Origin: Acanthopleuribacter pedis
Lineage (GTDB): Bacteria > Acidobacteriota > Holophagae > Acanthopleuribacterales > Acanthopleuribacteraceae
Length of the DNA: 64,000 nucleotides
Assembly: GCF_017377855.1 (NCBI RefSeq)
Contig: NZ_JAFREP010000025.1
Span: forward strand, 1 to 64,000
Direction: 5' to 3'
This document shows, piece after piece, positions 16,648 through 26,267 of this stretch. The notes under the pieces were generated by a model. That model ran no database searches. It was given only the letters and a program-made list of their open reading frames with translations, and was not told the DNA's origin. Made by a program: the position numbers and the translations under genes. Position 1 is the stretch's first letter, and every line of letters begins with the position of its first letter.

Positions 16648-16852
16648 GGGGACATCACTCCGAGGGGGGTTCTAGCCCGCCATTTAACCATAAATCGGCC
16701 GGGCTTCCGATGGACGATCACTTTCGGGGAACACTTGGTCCCGCGCTGCGCCGCCCCATTTTTGGGGGTTGCCTCGAAAGCAAACCGCCCCATTTTGAAG
16801 CAAGCAACGTACAATGGGGGCCTGCACAACCATCGCTTATCGGGAGTTCTGT

Positions 16853-17893
16853 GTGTTTGACCCCATCCCTACCCCCGCCTACGAGCTTAAACAAAAGGTC
16901 CAGGCGGTTATTGATCAAAAAACCAAACCCATCGGCGCCTTGGGCCGACTTGAGGAATGCGCCTTGCAAATCGCCATGATGCAGGCGACCACGCGGCCGA
17001 CAATCGCTTCACCCACCTGGCTGGTTTTTGCGGCCGATCACGGCATCAGCCGTCGCGGTGTGAGTCCTTATCCGAGTGAGGTGACCGCGCAGATGGTGGC
17101 CAACTTTCTCGCCGGCGGTGCCGCCATCAATGTTTTCGCGCGCCTGCACAACTTCGACCTCAAGGTCGTGGACGCCGGTGTGGCCGCGCCTTTACCCGAG
17201 CACCCCGAGTTGGTGCGTCGCGCCGTGGCACCCGGCACACGGGATTTTCTGGAGCAGGCCGCCATGGACGAAAGCCAACGGGACCAAGCTTTAACCCGGG
17301 GCCGCGATTTGGTACGCGACCTGCTGGCACAAGGGGTGAACACCTTTGGCTTTGGGGAAATGGGCATCGGCAACAGCTCCTCGGCCGCGATGTTGATGCA
17401 TTTTCTGACCGGTCTCGATTTAGAAGTTTGTGTCGGTCGCGGAACCGGGCTTACCGATGAAGGGCTGGCCCGCAAAACCGCGATCCTTCAAGAGGCCGCC
17501 GCGCGCTGTTTTGACGACATGGAACCGCTCGAGGTATTGCGCCAGTACGGCGGCTTCGAGATTGCCATGATGGTCGGGGCCATGTTGGCCGCCGCCGCGG
17601 GCCGCGGCCTGATCGTGGTCGACGGCTTCATTGCCTCCGCGGCGCTTCTGACCGCCGCCAAAATGGAACCCTGTATTCTCAGCTACTGTCTTTTTGCCCA
17701 TTGCTCTCAGGAGCGGGGCCACCGCGCCATGTTGGACTACCTGCGGGCCAAACCCTTGTTGCAATTAGATATGCGCCTGGGTGAGGGGACCGGCGCGGCC
17801 GTCGCCCTCCCGCTCATCCGATCCGCTGTTGCCTTTTACCAAGATATGGCTTCCTTCGACGGGGCCGGGGTGAGTCAAGCCGGTGAATCCTGA
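16853..17893 (+). CDS. cobT: Nicotinate-nucleotide-dimethylbenzimidazole phosphoribosyltransferase
   Basis: CobT transfers the ribose phosphate of nicotinate mononucleotide to a benzimidazole base, giving alpha-ribazole phosphate for the cobamide lower ligand. Visible motifs are FAADHGISRRGVS, the glycine/serine loop GFGEMGIGNSSSAA and the C-terminal RLGEGTGAAVALPLI. The last holds the glutamate equivalent to the catalytic Glu317 of Salmonella. I choose GTG 16853, with GGGAG upstream, giving 346 residues; ATG 16814 would add 13. It overlaps cobS by 11 nt. No cobalamin riboswitch is evident upstream. Confidence 0.92.
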   Translation: MFDPIPTPAYELKQKVQAVIDQKTKPIGALGRLEECALQIAMMQATTRPTIASPTWLVFAADHGISRRGVSPYPSEVTAQMVANFLAGGAAINVFARLHNFDLKVVDAGVAAPLPEHPELVRRAVAPGTRDFLEQAAMDESQRDQALTRGRDLVRDLLAQGVNTFGFGEMGIGNSSSAAMLMHFLTGLDLEVCVGRGTGLTDEGLARKTAILQEAAARCFDDMEPLEVLRQYGGFEIAMMVGAMLAAAAGRGLIVVDGFIASAALLTAAKMEPCILSYCLFAHCSQERGHRAMLDYLRAKPLLQLDMRLGEGTGAAVALPLIRSAVAFYQDMASFDGAGVSQAGES

Positions 17894-18680
17894 GGTGACG
17901 ACCCAACGAGATCGTATTCCCGACTGGGTTCATGCCGCCTTCAACGCGCTCATGTTTTTTACTCGGGTGCCCGTACCCCGTTGGGTACGTTACTCGCCCG
18001 AAAAACTCAACCAATCGGCGGCTTGGTTTCCCCTCGTCGGTTGGTTGGTGGGTGCCGTCGCCGCGCTTTGCTACCTTGCCACCCGTCCCTTGTTCGGCGA
18101 TTTGACCGCGTTGCTGCTCTCGCTCGCGGCGACCGTCCTGCTGACCGGTGCCTTCCACGAGGACGGCTTGGCGGATGTATGTGACGGCTTCGGCGGTGGC
18201 TGGAACCGGCAACAGGTCCTTACCATTATGAAAGACTCGCGGTTGGGAACTTATGGTGCGGTGGGGCTTGCCTTGGTCCTGGCCCTGAAGGTTTCCGCGC
18301 TTGCAGCCCTGCCGCGAACCTGGCCGGCGGTGGTGCTGGTCGTGGGCCATGTGCTCAGCCGCTTTTTTCCCGTGTTGATCATCTACCGCGGCACCTATGG
18401 CCGCGAAGATCTTACTTCTAAGGTCAAACCCCTGGCCACGCGGCTCTCGACGCCGGGTGTGGTTTTGGCGGCATTCTTTACCCTCCCGGTTCTGGTTTTT
18501 TACCCGGTGCCGGCGGCCTTGGCTTTTGGGGGCGCGGGTTTAACCACGCTTTACCTCGCGCGCCTGTTCCACAAACGGTTGGGGGGTTATACCGGGGACT
18601 GTCTCGGCACCGTGCAGCAGCTTACCGAACTCACCGTCATCTTGGTTTTTTTGGCCTGGTACCGGCTCGCCCTGCACTAA
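17883..18680 (+). CDS. cobS: Adenosylcobinamide-GDP ribazoletransferase (cobalamin synthase)
   Basis: CobS joins alpha-ribazole (phosphate) to adenosylcobinamide-GDP in the membrane, the last assembly step of cobamide synthesis. The 265-residue protein has several hydrophobic helices and the family signature GAFHEDGLADVCDGFGGG, followed by MKDSRLGTYG; the acidic residues here bind magnesium and substrate. The GTG start at 17883 lies inside the end of cobT, so the pair is translationally coupled. The corrin-ring genes are not in the window, so salvage or another locus must supply cobinamide. Confidence 0.92.
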   Translation: MNPEVTTQRDRIPDWVHAAFNALMFFTRVPVPRWVRYSPEKLNQSAAWFPLVGWLVGAVAALCYLATRPLFGDLTALLLSLAATVLLTGAFHEDGLADVCDGFGGGWNRQQVLTIMKDSRLGTYGAVGLALVLALKVSALAALPRTWPAVVLVVGHVLSRFFPVLIIYRGTYGREDLTSKVKPLATRLSTPGVVLAAFFTLPVLVFYPVPAALAFGGAGLTTLYLARLFHKRLGGYTGDCLGTVQQLTELTVILVFLAWYRLALH

Positions 18681-18752
18681 CACGCCCATTTTTGGTCCGT
18701 GCCACGACGCCCTTTTACACATTCGATTACCCTGCTTTAAAGGAATGGTTTC

Positions 18753-19331
18753 ATGCGACTTTATTTGGTACGTCATCCAAGAGTGGATGCCCCAAAAAAT
18801 GTTTGTTACGGACAGGCCGACCTGGCGTGCGCGCTCGGTTGGCAAGACCAGTTGCCGAATGCCGCGCGCCTGTTGCCCACCGAGGCAACCATCCGCGTGG
18901 TTTCCAGCCCGCTCAGGCGGTGTCGGGTTTTGGCCGAGGCTTGGGTTGCATCCTATGCGCCGGGCCGAGATATACTGATCGAACCCGATTTGATGGAACT
19001 GAGCTTCGGGGAGTGGGAAGGCCGGCTGTGGTCGGAAATTGATCGCGCCGACATCGATTTATGGGCGCAAAGCACGGTCGGCTATGCCGCGCCCGGCGGC
19101 GAATCCTTGCAGCAACTTGCGGATCGCGTTGCCGCGGTGATTGCGCGTCTGCCCATGGACGGCCCGGACCACGTGGTTTTCTGCCATTCCGGCGTGATCC
19201 GCGTGATTACCGCGATGTTGCTCGGTATGCCGCTTGAGAATACCTTGCGGTTTGAAGTGGCGCATCTTTCGGTTACGCTTTTGGAACGACACGCGTTGCG
19301 CCCCAGGCTGTTGTATTTCAACCGAGTTTAA
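18753..19331 (+). CDS. Histidine phosphatase family protein, probable alpha-ribazole phosphatase
   Basis: The 192-residue protein begins MRLYLVRHPRVD, the phosphohistidine motif with the catalytic His at residue 8 (RHP in place of RHG). It has SSPLRRCRVLAE and ELSFGEWEG mid-protein and VVFCHSGVIRV with the second histidine near residue 150. The same fold includes phosphoglycerate mutases. Position 72 bp after cobS makes CobC, which removes phosphate from alpha-ribazole-5'-phosphate, the likely role. ATG 18753 follows AAAGGA. Confidence 0.8.
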   Translation: MRLYLVRHPRVDAPKNVCYGQADLACALGWQDQLPNAARLLPTEATIRVVSSPLRRCRVLAEAWVASYAPGRDILIEPDLMELSFGEWEGRLWSEIDRADIDLWAQSTVGYAAPGGESLQQLADRVAAVIARLPMDGPDHVVFCHSGVIRVITAMLLGMPLENTLRFEVAHLSVTLLERHALRPRLLYFNRV

Positions 19332-19592
19332 TCGTCGGTCCTACCAAATCAGGGAAGGCGATTTTTGCGATTAAGTATTTGCTGGGAATAGGTTTATGGG
19401 TTGTGTTGGAGTTAGGGGGCCTTTTTCCAAACGCCTTCCTGTCAGGTTTTTGATAAAAATCATCCACGCTGTTGGTGACTTTTTGGTTCAATAGCCGACT
19501 TAGCTCCCATTGCGCTCAATCATTTCAGTGAGGCGGTTGAAATGCCGGCGAGCCATGGGCGTGAGCGGCCGTGAAAAAAGGGGTGAATTGGG

Positions 19593-22493
19593 ATGAACGC
19601 CGGTAATCAGAAAATTTTTACACGTGACGAGCTGGTGAATTGGGCCGGGGCCGAATTGGTTGCCGCCGCGGAAAACGCCCTTGATATCCAATCGGTGAGT
19701 GCCTTCAAATACGATGCACGCGGCCGTATCGAGGGCGTGGTGAAACCGGCGCCGCCCAGTACCGAAAAGCCGGCTTTTGCCCGAATCACCCGCCGCGGCG
19801 CGCGCCTCGCCTTGGAATGCCGCATGCACGGCAAGGGGCAATGGTGTTTGCACGGCGTGGTCCTTGCGCTCCACCATCTCGGCGTCAAGCCGGTGTTCAA
19901 ACAAAAAACGGCCAAACCCAAGGATTTACCTCAAATCGGTTACCGGCTGGAAATGGAAGCGGACCCACGCGGCCCGCGGTTTTTCGTGCGGGTTTTGTCG
20001 CGCAACAGTTTGGTGCCGGGTTTTTTACACTTCATCAAAAAAGAGGGTGGCGTTGTCGGCTTAAGCCGCCGCATGACCGAGTTATTTGAGGATCTTGGCG
20101 AGGAACAGGAGGACGGTTTGTTTGTTCCTCGGGTTGATGCGGCCACGGTTTTAACCGCGTTGGCCAAAACCACCCTTTTCCCACGTGGCGGTACCAAACC
20201 CTTTGCCTGGCGGCAGGAGAATGAAGCGCCGACGCTGGGTGTGAAAATAAGCGACGGGGAGATGATGTGGCGGCTCGAAGAGGCTTTTGGCGCCGACGCC
20301 GTCTGTTTTCCGGGGCGCCCAGGATTTATGATTGTTGGTAGTACAATTACTTATTTCCGCCAAGCCCTTGCCGATCTTCAACCTTTCCTCGCCAAAACCT
20401 CAGGAGCCCAACCCGTGGCGGTTGATACCTTGGCCGCGCTGGCACGCCAAAAACACGGCATCCAATGGCACTCGCCCAAACCCCGTCTGGTCACTGAAAT
20501 CCAGGGGGCCGGCCTTGATTTCTCCGTGCACCAACGGGACCTCCACGGTCAGGCCGGTGTTTGGGCCGACGGTCGTTTTCTTGCCCTCAACAATTTGGAC
20601 CAGCCCCGCCAGTTGCTCCAAGACGAAAAGGGGCCCGTGCTCCTGCAACTGGATAAAACCCAAATGAACCTGCTGGGGCGTACCTTCCGCGATGTCCAGG
20701 CGCCTTGGGGAACCAACAGTTTCCGTATCCGCGAGGGCATGGCGGGCCGTTTCCTTGAAGACATGCAGCTTCCTGATCGCTTGCAAGTGCGCAACAAGAA
20801 TGCGGGTGCGTGGTTTGGGGTCCAGCCCATGGCGATGTCGGTTGAATGGAGCAAGGGTTCCTTGGCCCCGCAATACCGCATTGGTGGGGAACTCTTCGGT
20901 CATGAGACCCTGATGGATGGCTTGGTTAGCGGCCGTTCCATGGTGCAGTTGGGCAGTGGCCAACGCCTGAATGTCGATGTCGATGTGATCTTGGAACACG
21001 AAGAGATCCTTAACGGTGTCAGGGCTTTGCATGAAGATGAAAGTAAGCAGAAATCCCTACTTCAGCGAATTCTTGAGACCAAAGCGGGACGTGCACCCAG
21101 TGTGGCGGCCGCGGTTGAAACGGCGCCTTTGTCCGAGGCTTGGCATCAACGCCTGAGGCATTACCAGGTTGACGGGGTACAGTGGTTGTTGGCCAATCAC
21201 GGCGCCGGTGAACCCTCTCTGTTGGCCGATGACATGGGCTTGGGGAAAACCGTACAAACCCTGGCTTACCTCGAAACCGTGCGCGAGCCTGGGCGACCGC
21301 AATTGGTTGTGGCGCCGACCACCCTGCTCGGCAACTGGGCTGCCGAAGCCGCCAAGTTTACCCCGAACCGCAAGGTCACCATCCACCACGGCCCTAAGCG
21401 AATTCGCGAGGCCGAGTTACTAAACAAACAAGATTTGATTATTACTTCTTACGGTTTGGTTTTGCGGGATTTAGACCTTTTTTACGACGTGCATTTCCAG
21501 GCCGTGGTGTTGGATGAAGCCCAGGCGATTAAAAATCCAAGCGCACAAACGTCGCAGGCTGTTTTCGAGCTTTGGACCGACCACCGCTTGGCCTTGACCG
21601 GCACTCCCGTTGAGAACCGCCTGACCGAACTGTGGTCGATTTTTCAGTTTCTGGCGCCGGGTTACCTGGGTGACGAGGAAGATGTCAAGGCGATCACCAT
21701 GCCGGGCACGCCGGCGTTTAACGCCTTAAAAACCAAAGTTGGTCCCTTTCTCAAGCGGCGTCTCAAAAGCGAAGTTGAAAAGGACCTGCCGGAGAAACAG
21801 GAAATCACCGTGCGCCTGCCGCTGAATGACGGTCAAGCCGCTTTGTATCGGGATGTTTTGCTCAAATCCAAAAAAGAATTGAAGCAACAAGGCATCAATG
21901 CGGTGTCTCTTTTGAGCCGATTGCTGCGGTTGCGGCAGATTTGTTGCCATCCCGGTTTGGTGGACGACCTGCATCTCACGGCATCTTCGTGTAAATTCGA
22001 TTTTCTGTTGGAGAGTTTGAGCGAGGTGACCGCGGGGGGTCACGGTGCCTTGGTGTTTAGTCAATTCACCTCGCTGCTGCAGTTGTTGCGCTACGAGTTG
22101 GAGGAACGGGACATTCCCTATTTGTACCTGGACGGTGCGACGCGGAACCGTGACGAACTGGTGAAGCAATTCCAAGCCGGCGTGGCCCCGGTATTTTTAA
22201 TCAGTCTCAAGGCAGGCGGTACCGGCTTGACCTTAACCCGCGCGAGTTACGTCTACCACCTCGACCCCTGGTGGAACCCCATGGTTGAAGCGCAGGCCAC
22301 GGATCGTGCTTATCGCATCGGGCAAACCAAAAAGGTGATCAGCTACAAGCTGATTGCCGAGGGAACAATTGAGGAACGCATCCTCAAGTTGCAGGCCTCT
22401 AAGAAGTTAGTTGCCGAGGGCTTATGGCGCGACGCCGATCAGCTTTTCGAAAGCCTTGATCGGGAAACCATGTTGGCCTTGTTGGAAGAATAG
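19593..22493 (+). CDS. Snf2-family DEAD/DEAH helicase with degenerate SWIM motif
   Basis: The 966-residue ATPase belongs to the Swi2/Snf2 superfamily. Walker A DDMGLGKT is near residues 544-551, the DEAQ Walker B is near 640, and the C-terminal helicase lobe ends with SLKAGGTGLTLTRA and QATDRAYRIGQTKKV. Residues about 73-92 hold CRMHGKGQWCLHG, a reduced form of the CxCx(n)CxH SWIM zinc finger often found at the start of bacterial Snf2 proteins. Residues 100-500 form the usual bacterial Snf2-associated domain. The likely function is DNA translocation or remodelling in repair or transcription; no dedicated partner gene is adjacent. ATG 19593 follows AAGGGGTG. Confidence 0.88.
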   Translation: MNAGNQKIFTRDELVNWAGAELVAAAENALDIQSVSAFKYDARGRIEGVVKPAPPSTEKPAFARITRRGARLALECRMHGKGQWCLHGVVLALHHLGVKPVFKQKTAKPKDLPQIGYRLEMEADPRGPRFFVRVLSRNSLVPGFLHFIKKEGGVVGLSRRMTELFEDLGEEQEDGLFVPRVDAATVLTALAKTTLFPRGGTKPFAWRQENEAPTLGVKISDGEMMWRLEEAFGADAVCFPGRPGFMIVGSTITYFRQALADLQPFLAKTSGAQPVAVDTLAALARQKHGIQWHSPKPRLVTEIQGAGLDFSVHQRDLHGQAGVWADGRFLALNNLDQPRQLLQDEKGPVLLQLDKTQMNLLGRTFRDVQAPWGTNSFRIREGMAGRFLEDMQLPDRLQVRNKNAGAWFGVQPMAMSVEWSKGSLAPQYRIGGELFGHETLMDGLVSGRSMVQLGSGQRLNVDVDVILEHEEILNGVRALHEDESKQKSLLQRILETKAGRAPSVAAAVETAPLSEAWHQRLRHYQVDGVQWLLANHGAGEPSLLADDMGLGKTVQTLAYLETVREPGRPQLVVAPTTLLGNWAAEAAKFTPNRKVTIHHGPKRIREAELLNKQDLIITSYGLVLRDLDLFYDVHFQAVVLDEAQAIKNPSAQTSQAVFELWTDHRLALTGTPVENRLTELWSIFQFLAPGYLGDEEDVKAITMPGTPAFNALKTKVGPFLKRRLKSEVEKDLPEKQEITVRLPLNDGQAALYRDVLLKSKKELKQQGINAVSLLSRLLRLRQICCHPGLVDDLHLTASSCKFDFLLESLSEVTAGGHGALVFSQFTSLLQLLRYELEERDIPYLYLDGATRNRDELVKQFQAGVAPVFLISLKAGGTGLTLTRASYVYHLDPWWNPMVEAQATDRAYRIGQTKKVISYKLIAEGTIEERILKLQASKKLVAEGLWRDADQLFESLDRETMLALLEE

Positions 22494-22507
22494 CGCCCGA
22501 GGTTGTA

Positions 22508-23836
22508 TTAGACGGTGTCGGCCGTTTCTTGGGGCGGGTCCTTGGGAAACACCAACACAAAGCGGGCGCCGCCGTGTTCACTTTCCTCCAACAGCACCAT
22601 GCCATGGTGGCGAATCATAATACGGCGAACAATGCTTAGGCCGAGGCCGGTCCCGCCCAGGGCCACATTTCGGCTGCTGTCCAAGCGGGTAAACGGGTCG
22701 AAAATGCGTTCGCGCTCCGCGATCGGGATTCCCGGCCCGTTGTCTTCGACGCTGATGTGCCAATGCTGATCGGCCTCATAAGCGCTTAACCAGATGCGGC
22801 CGTCGCCGTAACGCACCGCGTTGGTCACCAAGTTGGAAAGCGCCCGTTTCAAGTAACGCGGTGCCGCGCGCACGCTGAGGTTTTCGTGGTTTTGGGTGAG
22901 CCGGGTTTTGGGTTGTAACTCGTGGACCATTTGCGCCATTTCACCAAAAAGCGCGCTGATGGACAGGGTCTGGTGTTGGCCTGCCAAGTCTTCGTGTTCC
23001 AGCTTGCTCCAGGTTAGGAGTTCACCGATTAATTCATTCATTTCGTTGAGGTTGTTTTCGATGCGATCCAGCATGCGGTCTTTGTGGGCCGGGTCGGCTG
23101 TCGACAAACCCTCGTCTACCGCAAACAGCAGGCGCGAGATCGGCGTGCGCAATTCGTGGGAAACCGCGCTGAGCAAGTTTTTTTGGCCCAGAATCAGCGT
23201 TTCGATGCGGTGTGCCATTTGGTTGAAGGTTTTGGCCAGATCACCCAAGGCGTCCTGATGGGATTCCGCCGTTCGCGTGTCCCATGCGCCGCGGCCGAAT
23301 TGTTCCGCGCTGTCGGCGAGCTGGTGAATGCGTTTCTCCAGTGGGCGAATGATAAAAAAGATGGTGACGCCCATGATCAGGAGGATCAAGATCAAGGTGA
23401 CCGGCGGGGGAAAGGGAAGGATGGCCGGGGGGCGGGGCAGCTCGGGCCGAACCATGGGGCCGATCACCAGGATTTCATCCTGGTTGAGCAAGGCGTAGAT
23501 CCACTGTTCGCCGTCCCGTTGTTGTGCCAACAAGTTGCCTGCTTCGAGGCGCCTGGTTTCACTGCTGCTCAGATCGAGTTCCGAGCGCAGCGCCAACTGG
23601 GTTGGAAACTGGTCGGGGATACCGAGTTCTTCTACCGCCAGCCAGCGATCCACCGGATCCGGTCCCATTTCGGCCAGGGTTTGTTTGGCGTTCTCGACGA
23701 TCGGCAGTACCAGCGATTCGGTGCGTTCGCGCACCTGTTTGCCGACCTCGTAGCGAATGAGTAGCGCAAATATGAGCGCAAGGAAAATCAAAATCAGGGC
23801 GATGGCGGAATAGATGCGGCGAAACAGCGCACTCAT
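22508..23836 (-). CDS. Sensor histidine kinase
   Basis: The 442-residue membrane kinase has helices at about residues 9-28 and 147-166 bracketing a periplasmic sensor domain of about 115 residues, then a HAMP region. The HisKA dimerisation helix holds the phosphorylatable His near residue 227 (AVSHELRTPISR). The ATP-binding domain has NLVTNAVRYG (N box), VEDNGPGIP (G1) and GGTGLGLSIV (G2). Overall organisation resembles RstB/CpxA-type envelope or ion sensors. It starts 4 nt inside the end of the response regulator gene, so the two are cotranslated. The stimulus is unknown. Confidence 0.9.
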   Translation of the reverse strand: MSALFRRIYSAIALILIFLALIFALLIRYEVGKQVRERTESLVLPIVENAKQTLAEMGPDPVDRWLAVEELGIPDQFPTQLALRSELDLSSSETRRLEAGNLLAQQRDGEQWIYALLNQDEILVIGPMVRPELPRPPAILPFPPPVTLILILLIMGVTIFFIIRPLEKRIHQLADSAEQFGRGAWDTRTAESHQDALGDLAKTFNQMAHRIETLILGQKNLLSAVSHELRTPISRLLFAVDEGLSTADPAHKDRMLDRIENNLNEMNELIGELLTWSKLEHEDLAGQHQTLSISALFGEMAQMVHELQPKTRLTQNHENLSVRAAPRYLKRALSNLVTNAVRYGDGRIWLSAYEADQHWHISVEDNGPGIPIAERERIFDPFTRLDSSRNVALGGTGLGLSIVRRIMIRHHGMVLLEESEHGGARFVLVFPKDPPQETADTV

Positions 23837-24558
23837 GCGCGCTCCTTAACCGCCAATAAATAACCTTTGCCGCGCACCGTCTTGAGGGTCACCGGTAGGG
23901 TCGGTTCGCCGATGGCTTTAACCAGCTTTTGGCGAATGCGGGATACGTAGACATCGACCGCGCGATCGTAACCGTCATATTGCGTTTGGTAGAGTTCGCG
24001 GTAAATGGTTTCACGGTCTAGGACGGTTCCCGGCCGATTGCACAGGTACCAAAAGAGATCGAATTCGGAACTGGTGAGTTGGATGACCGTGGTTTCCCAG
24101 CGTACCTCGCGGCGTCCCGCGTCGATGGTGAGCCCGCCGAAGGCGATGGATTGGCCGTCAACGCCGCCGCTTTTCACAAAACGCCGCAGAAGGGCTTGCA
24201 GCCTGGCCAGCAGCACCCGCGGATGAATGGGTTTGGTGACGTAATCGTCCGCCCCGGCCTCCAGACCGAGAATATGGCTTTGGTCCTCATCTTTTGCCGT
24301 GAGCATTAACACCGGACCGCTATAGCGGGGACGAATTTGCTTGAGCACCTCGATGCCGTCGATACCCGGCAGCATCAGGTCGAGAATGATCCCGTCGGGT
24401 TGTTCGCGCAGGATCAGGCTGACCGCCAGTACGCCGTTGCTTTCGTGGAAAACCCGGTAACCGGCCGTTCGCAGGCGGCGGACCATGAAGTCCGCCAGTT
24501 CCGGGTCGTCTTCGATGACACAAATGGTGCCGCCCGCTTGGGCGTTCTCGCTTTGCAT
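23833..24558 (-). CDS. OmpR/PhoB-family response regulator
   Basis: This 241-residue protein has a receiver domain at about 10-125, with acidic pocket (IEDD), phosphoacceptor Asp in LDLMLPG, and the conserved Thr/Lys in MLTAKDED and TKPIHPR. A winged-helix DNA-binding domain follows (LTSSEFDLFWYLCNRPG, VDVYVSRIRQKL, TVRGKGYLL). I choose ATG 24558 with AAGGA upstream; the frame continues to 24720 but that extension is not protein-like. It partners the histidine kinase immediately downstream. Target genes are not evident in the window. Confidence 0.92.
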   Translation of the reverse strand: MQSENAQAGGTICVIEDDPELADFMVRRLRTAGYRVFHESNGVLAVSLILREQPDGIILDLMLPGIDGIEVLKQIRPRYSGPVLMLTAKDEDQSHILGLEAGADDYVTKPIHPRVLLARLQALLRRFVKSGGVDGQSIAFGGLTIDAGRREVRWETTVIQLTSSEFDLFWYLCNRPGTVLDRETIYRELYQTQYDGYDRAVDVYVSRIRQKLVKAIGEPTLPVTLKTVRGKGYLLAVKERA

Positions 24559-24590
24559 GAGAGGGATCCTTGAGGAAAGGGTGGGCCGCG

Positions 24591-24776
24591 TTAAAGGAGG
24601 CCGGCGCGTGTGGAAAGGTACCAACCGACAACGGCAAGCAGCATGATGGTGAAGGTGACCAGCCATATTTTGACAAAACGCAATGCGGCTTTCCACAACA
24701 GGCGGGCCGCCATGAGGCAAACGGTGACAACCAGCGAGGCAATCAATAGGGCGGTGAGATCAATCGGGATCGGCAT
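24591..24776 (-). CDS. Small two-helix membrane protein
   Basis: I do not recognise this 61-residue protein. It has two hydrophobic segments (about 7-25 and 36-55) joined by a basic loop (WKAALRFVK). ATG 24776 has an AAGAGG site, and the stop codon is 32 bp before the response regulator start, so it probably leads the two-component operon. A small accessory membrane peptide acting on the kinase is possible but is inference. Confidence 0.5.
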   Translation of the reverse strand: MPIPIDLTALLIASLVVTVCLMAARLLWKAALRFVKIWLVTFTIMLLAVVGWYLSTRAGLL

Positions 24777-24944
24777 GAGGCCTCTTCTTGGGGTGAGCGT
24801 GGACTGGGCCGGTATGGTTCAGTGATTAACACAAGAGGTTGGATGGAGGAAAGGCCTTTTGCGAAAAAAAAGCGCGCATGGGTGCCTTAACCGTGGGCCC
24901 CGCGATACAATAGTCCGTAAGATCCTGGGCTCAAGGACAAGTCG

Positions 24945-25316
24945 ATGTTGTTAACCGAAGAGCAGGAGCGCGACCTGGTCTACCTTTTGGTCGAGCATGC
25001 GCGTGCGTTGATGACCCATATCGGGCGAGATCACCGTGACCCGGAAACCGGCTTGGTGCATCGTCAGGTCCAGTTGGGTTGTTTTGTCTTGGTGGAGCAT
25101 CACCGTCAAAAGCTCAAAGGTGGCGACATCAAAACCAACGGCCTGGATTTGTGGGCGATCGAATCGGGCGCGGCGCGCAAAAAGCTATCGGTCAACTATG
25201 TACCCTTTGCGGTTCGCTTCTTTCAAAAGGAGGGGAAAGCAGAGTGGATCCAGACTTTTAAAGAGTTGTCCCAGCCTTTTATGGACATCCCCGGGGAAGA
25301 GATCTTGCGGTTGTGA
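24945..25316 (+). CDS. Hypothetical protein
   Basis: A 123-residue soluble protein of no family I recognise. It is charged, with a predicted helical N-terminus (EEQERDLVYLLVEHARAL), no signal peptide and no membrane segment. ATG 24945 follows AAGGA, and a TACAAT hexamer at 24906-24911 could be its -10 box. Codon use is like neighbouring genes. It is divergent from the two-component operon. Confidence 0.6.
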   Translation: MLLTEEQERDLVYLLVEHARALMTHIGRDHRDPETGLVHRQVQLGCFVLVEHHRQKLKGGDIKTNGLDLWAIESGAARKKLSVNYVPFAVRFFQKEGKAEWIQTFKELSQPFMDIPGEEILRL

Positions 25317-25340
25317 GCAGGTTGGGTTTATCGGTGCCGC

Positions 25341-25634
25341 TCAATCGTGGATGGCGGCTTTCCAGCGCCAGCCGAACCAGCCGGGAATCGGTGGCTGGCC
25401 TCTCAGGGTCACGAAACCGTCGCCCTCGTCTGGGAACCGGTGGTTGTTGGAGAAACGACCCATGGCGATGCGGACCCGCTGTCGTTCCAGCCGGTAGCGT
25501 TCGGGATCGCTGGTGTCGATATAGCCGATTTGTTCGGCGAAATCGGCAATGGTCGCGGGCGTATAAATCTCGTCCTCGTCCAATTGCTCGATAATGATAC
25601 TGTATTTCATGGGGCGGCCGGTTGGTCTTTTCAT
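25341..25634 (-). CDS. Small hypothetical protein
   Basis: A 97-residue soluble frame, convergent with the preceding gene. The N-terminal half reads like a small winged-helix or helix-turn-helix segment (DEIYTPATIADFAEQIGY then ERYRLERQRVRIAMGRF), and the C-terminus is Trp/Pro-rich (PPIPGWFGWRW). No ribosome site is strong at either ATG 25634 or ATG 25610, so the start is uncertain. Its composition is protein-like, and I think it is real. Confidence 0.5.
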   Translation of the reverse strand: MKRPTGRPMKYSIIIEQLDEDEIYTPATIADFAEQIGYIDTSDPERYRLERQRVRIAMGRFSNNHRFPDEGDGFVTLRGQPPIPGWFGWRWKAAIHD

Positions 25635-25642
25635 AATGGGTG

Positions 25643-26267
25643 ATTTTAAAAGATGGCTCGCCTGAGTACAAAGGTTTTTTATAGGAAAAGATGTTGTTTG
25701 TGGATGTTATTGGGTATTATTGTTTTTCGTGGTTGGTATATCATCTTGTTATTCGCGAAGGTGTTTTGTGGCCCTGTGTCTGACGAAGGCTTAATGGTTT
25801 GTTGAATTTGGAGAGGTCTTGGTGGTTTTGTATAAGTTCCTTTATGCGATAGGTTTGTGTAGATTTCTCGGGTGCGTGAGTGCCTTTGGTGCGTGGGTTT
25901 GAGGTCGTTGATCGGGTTGCCGGTAAGGTGATGGTTTTTCAGTGATCCTCGTGAGATATTTTAATCGAAAATTGTGAGCTTGTTATTCGCGATTGGCTTT
26001 TGACTGTATTTGAGCGGAAGGGTTGTGCTGTATTTTTTTTCGCGTGTGAAAAACAATAATTTAGCATTTAGGAATATTATTCAATTCGCGTAGGATTATT
26101 TGCCGCTTCCTTGTTGCGTTCGGCCAAGCTGCCGCAACCGTGAGGTCGATCCTTCCTTGCGTGGGGTCGCCATGGGTTGGAATGTTTTTTGTTTTGCCCA
26201 TGTTGATCCAAACAAGCGTAAAATGCGACTTGGATGGATCAGGTCGCTGGAACCAGTCGGAGGACGT
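25643..26267. other. AT-rich, strongly G/T-skewed intergenic region
   Basis: About 620 bp, mostly rich in T and G on the plus strand, with no convincing gene. CTTGTTATTCGCGA occurs twice (near 25744 and 25980). The right end carries the CGGAGGA ribosome site of the DUF547 gene. No terminator hairpin or tRNA-like fold was found. Confidence 0.5.

Noticed and set aside
16648..16852. Cobalamin riboswitch upstream of cobT
   Set aside because: No B12-box-like sequence is visible in the 200 bp leader.
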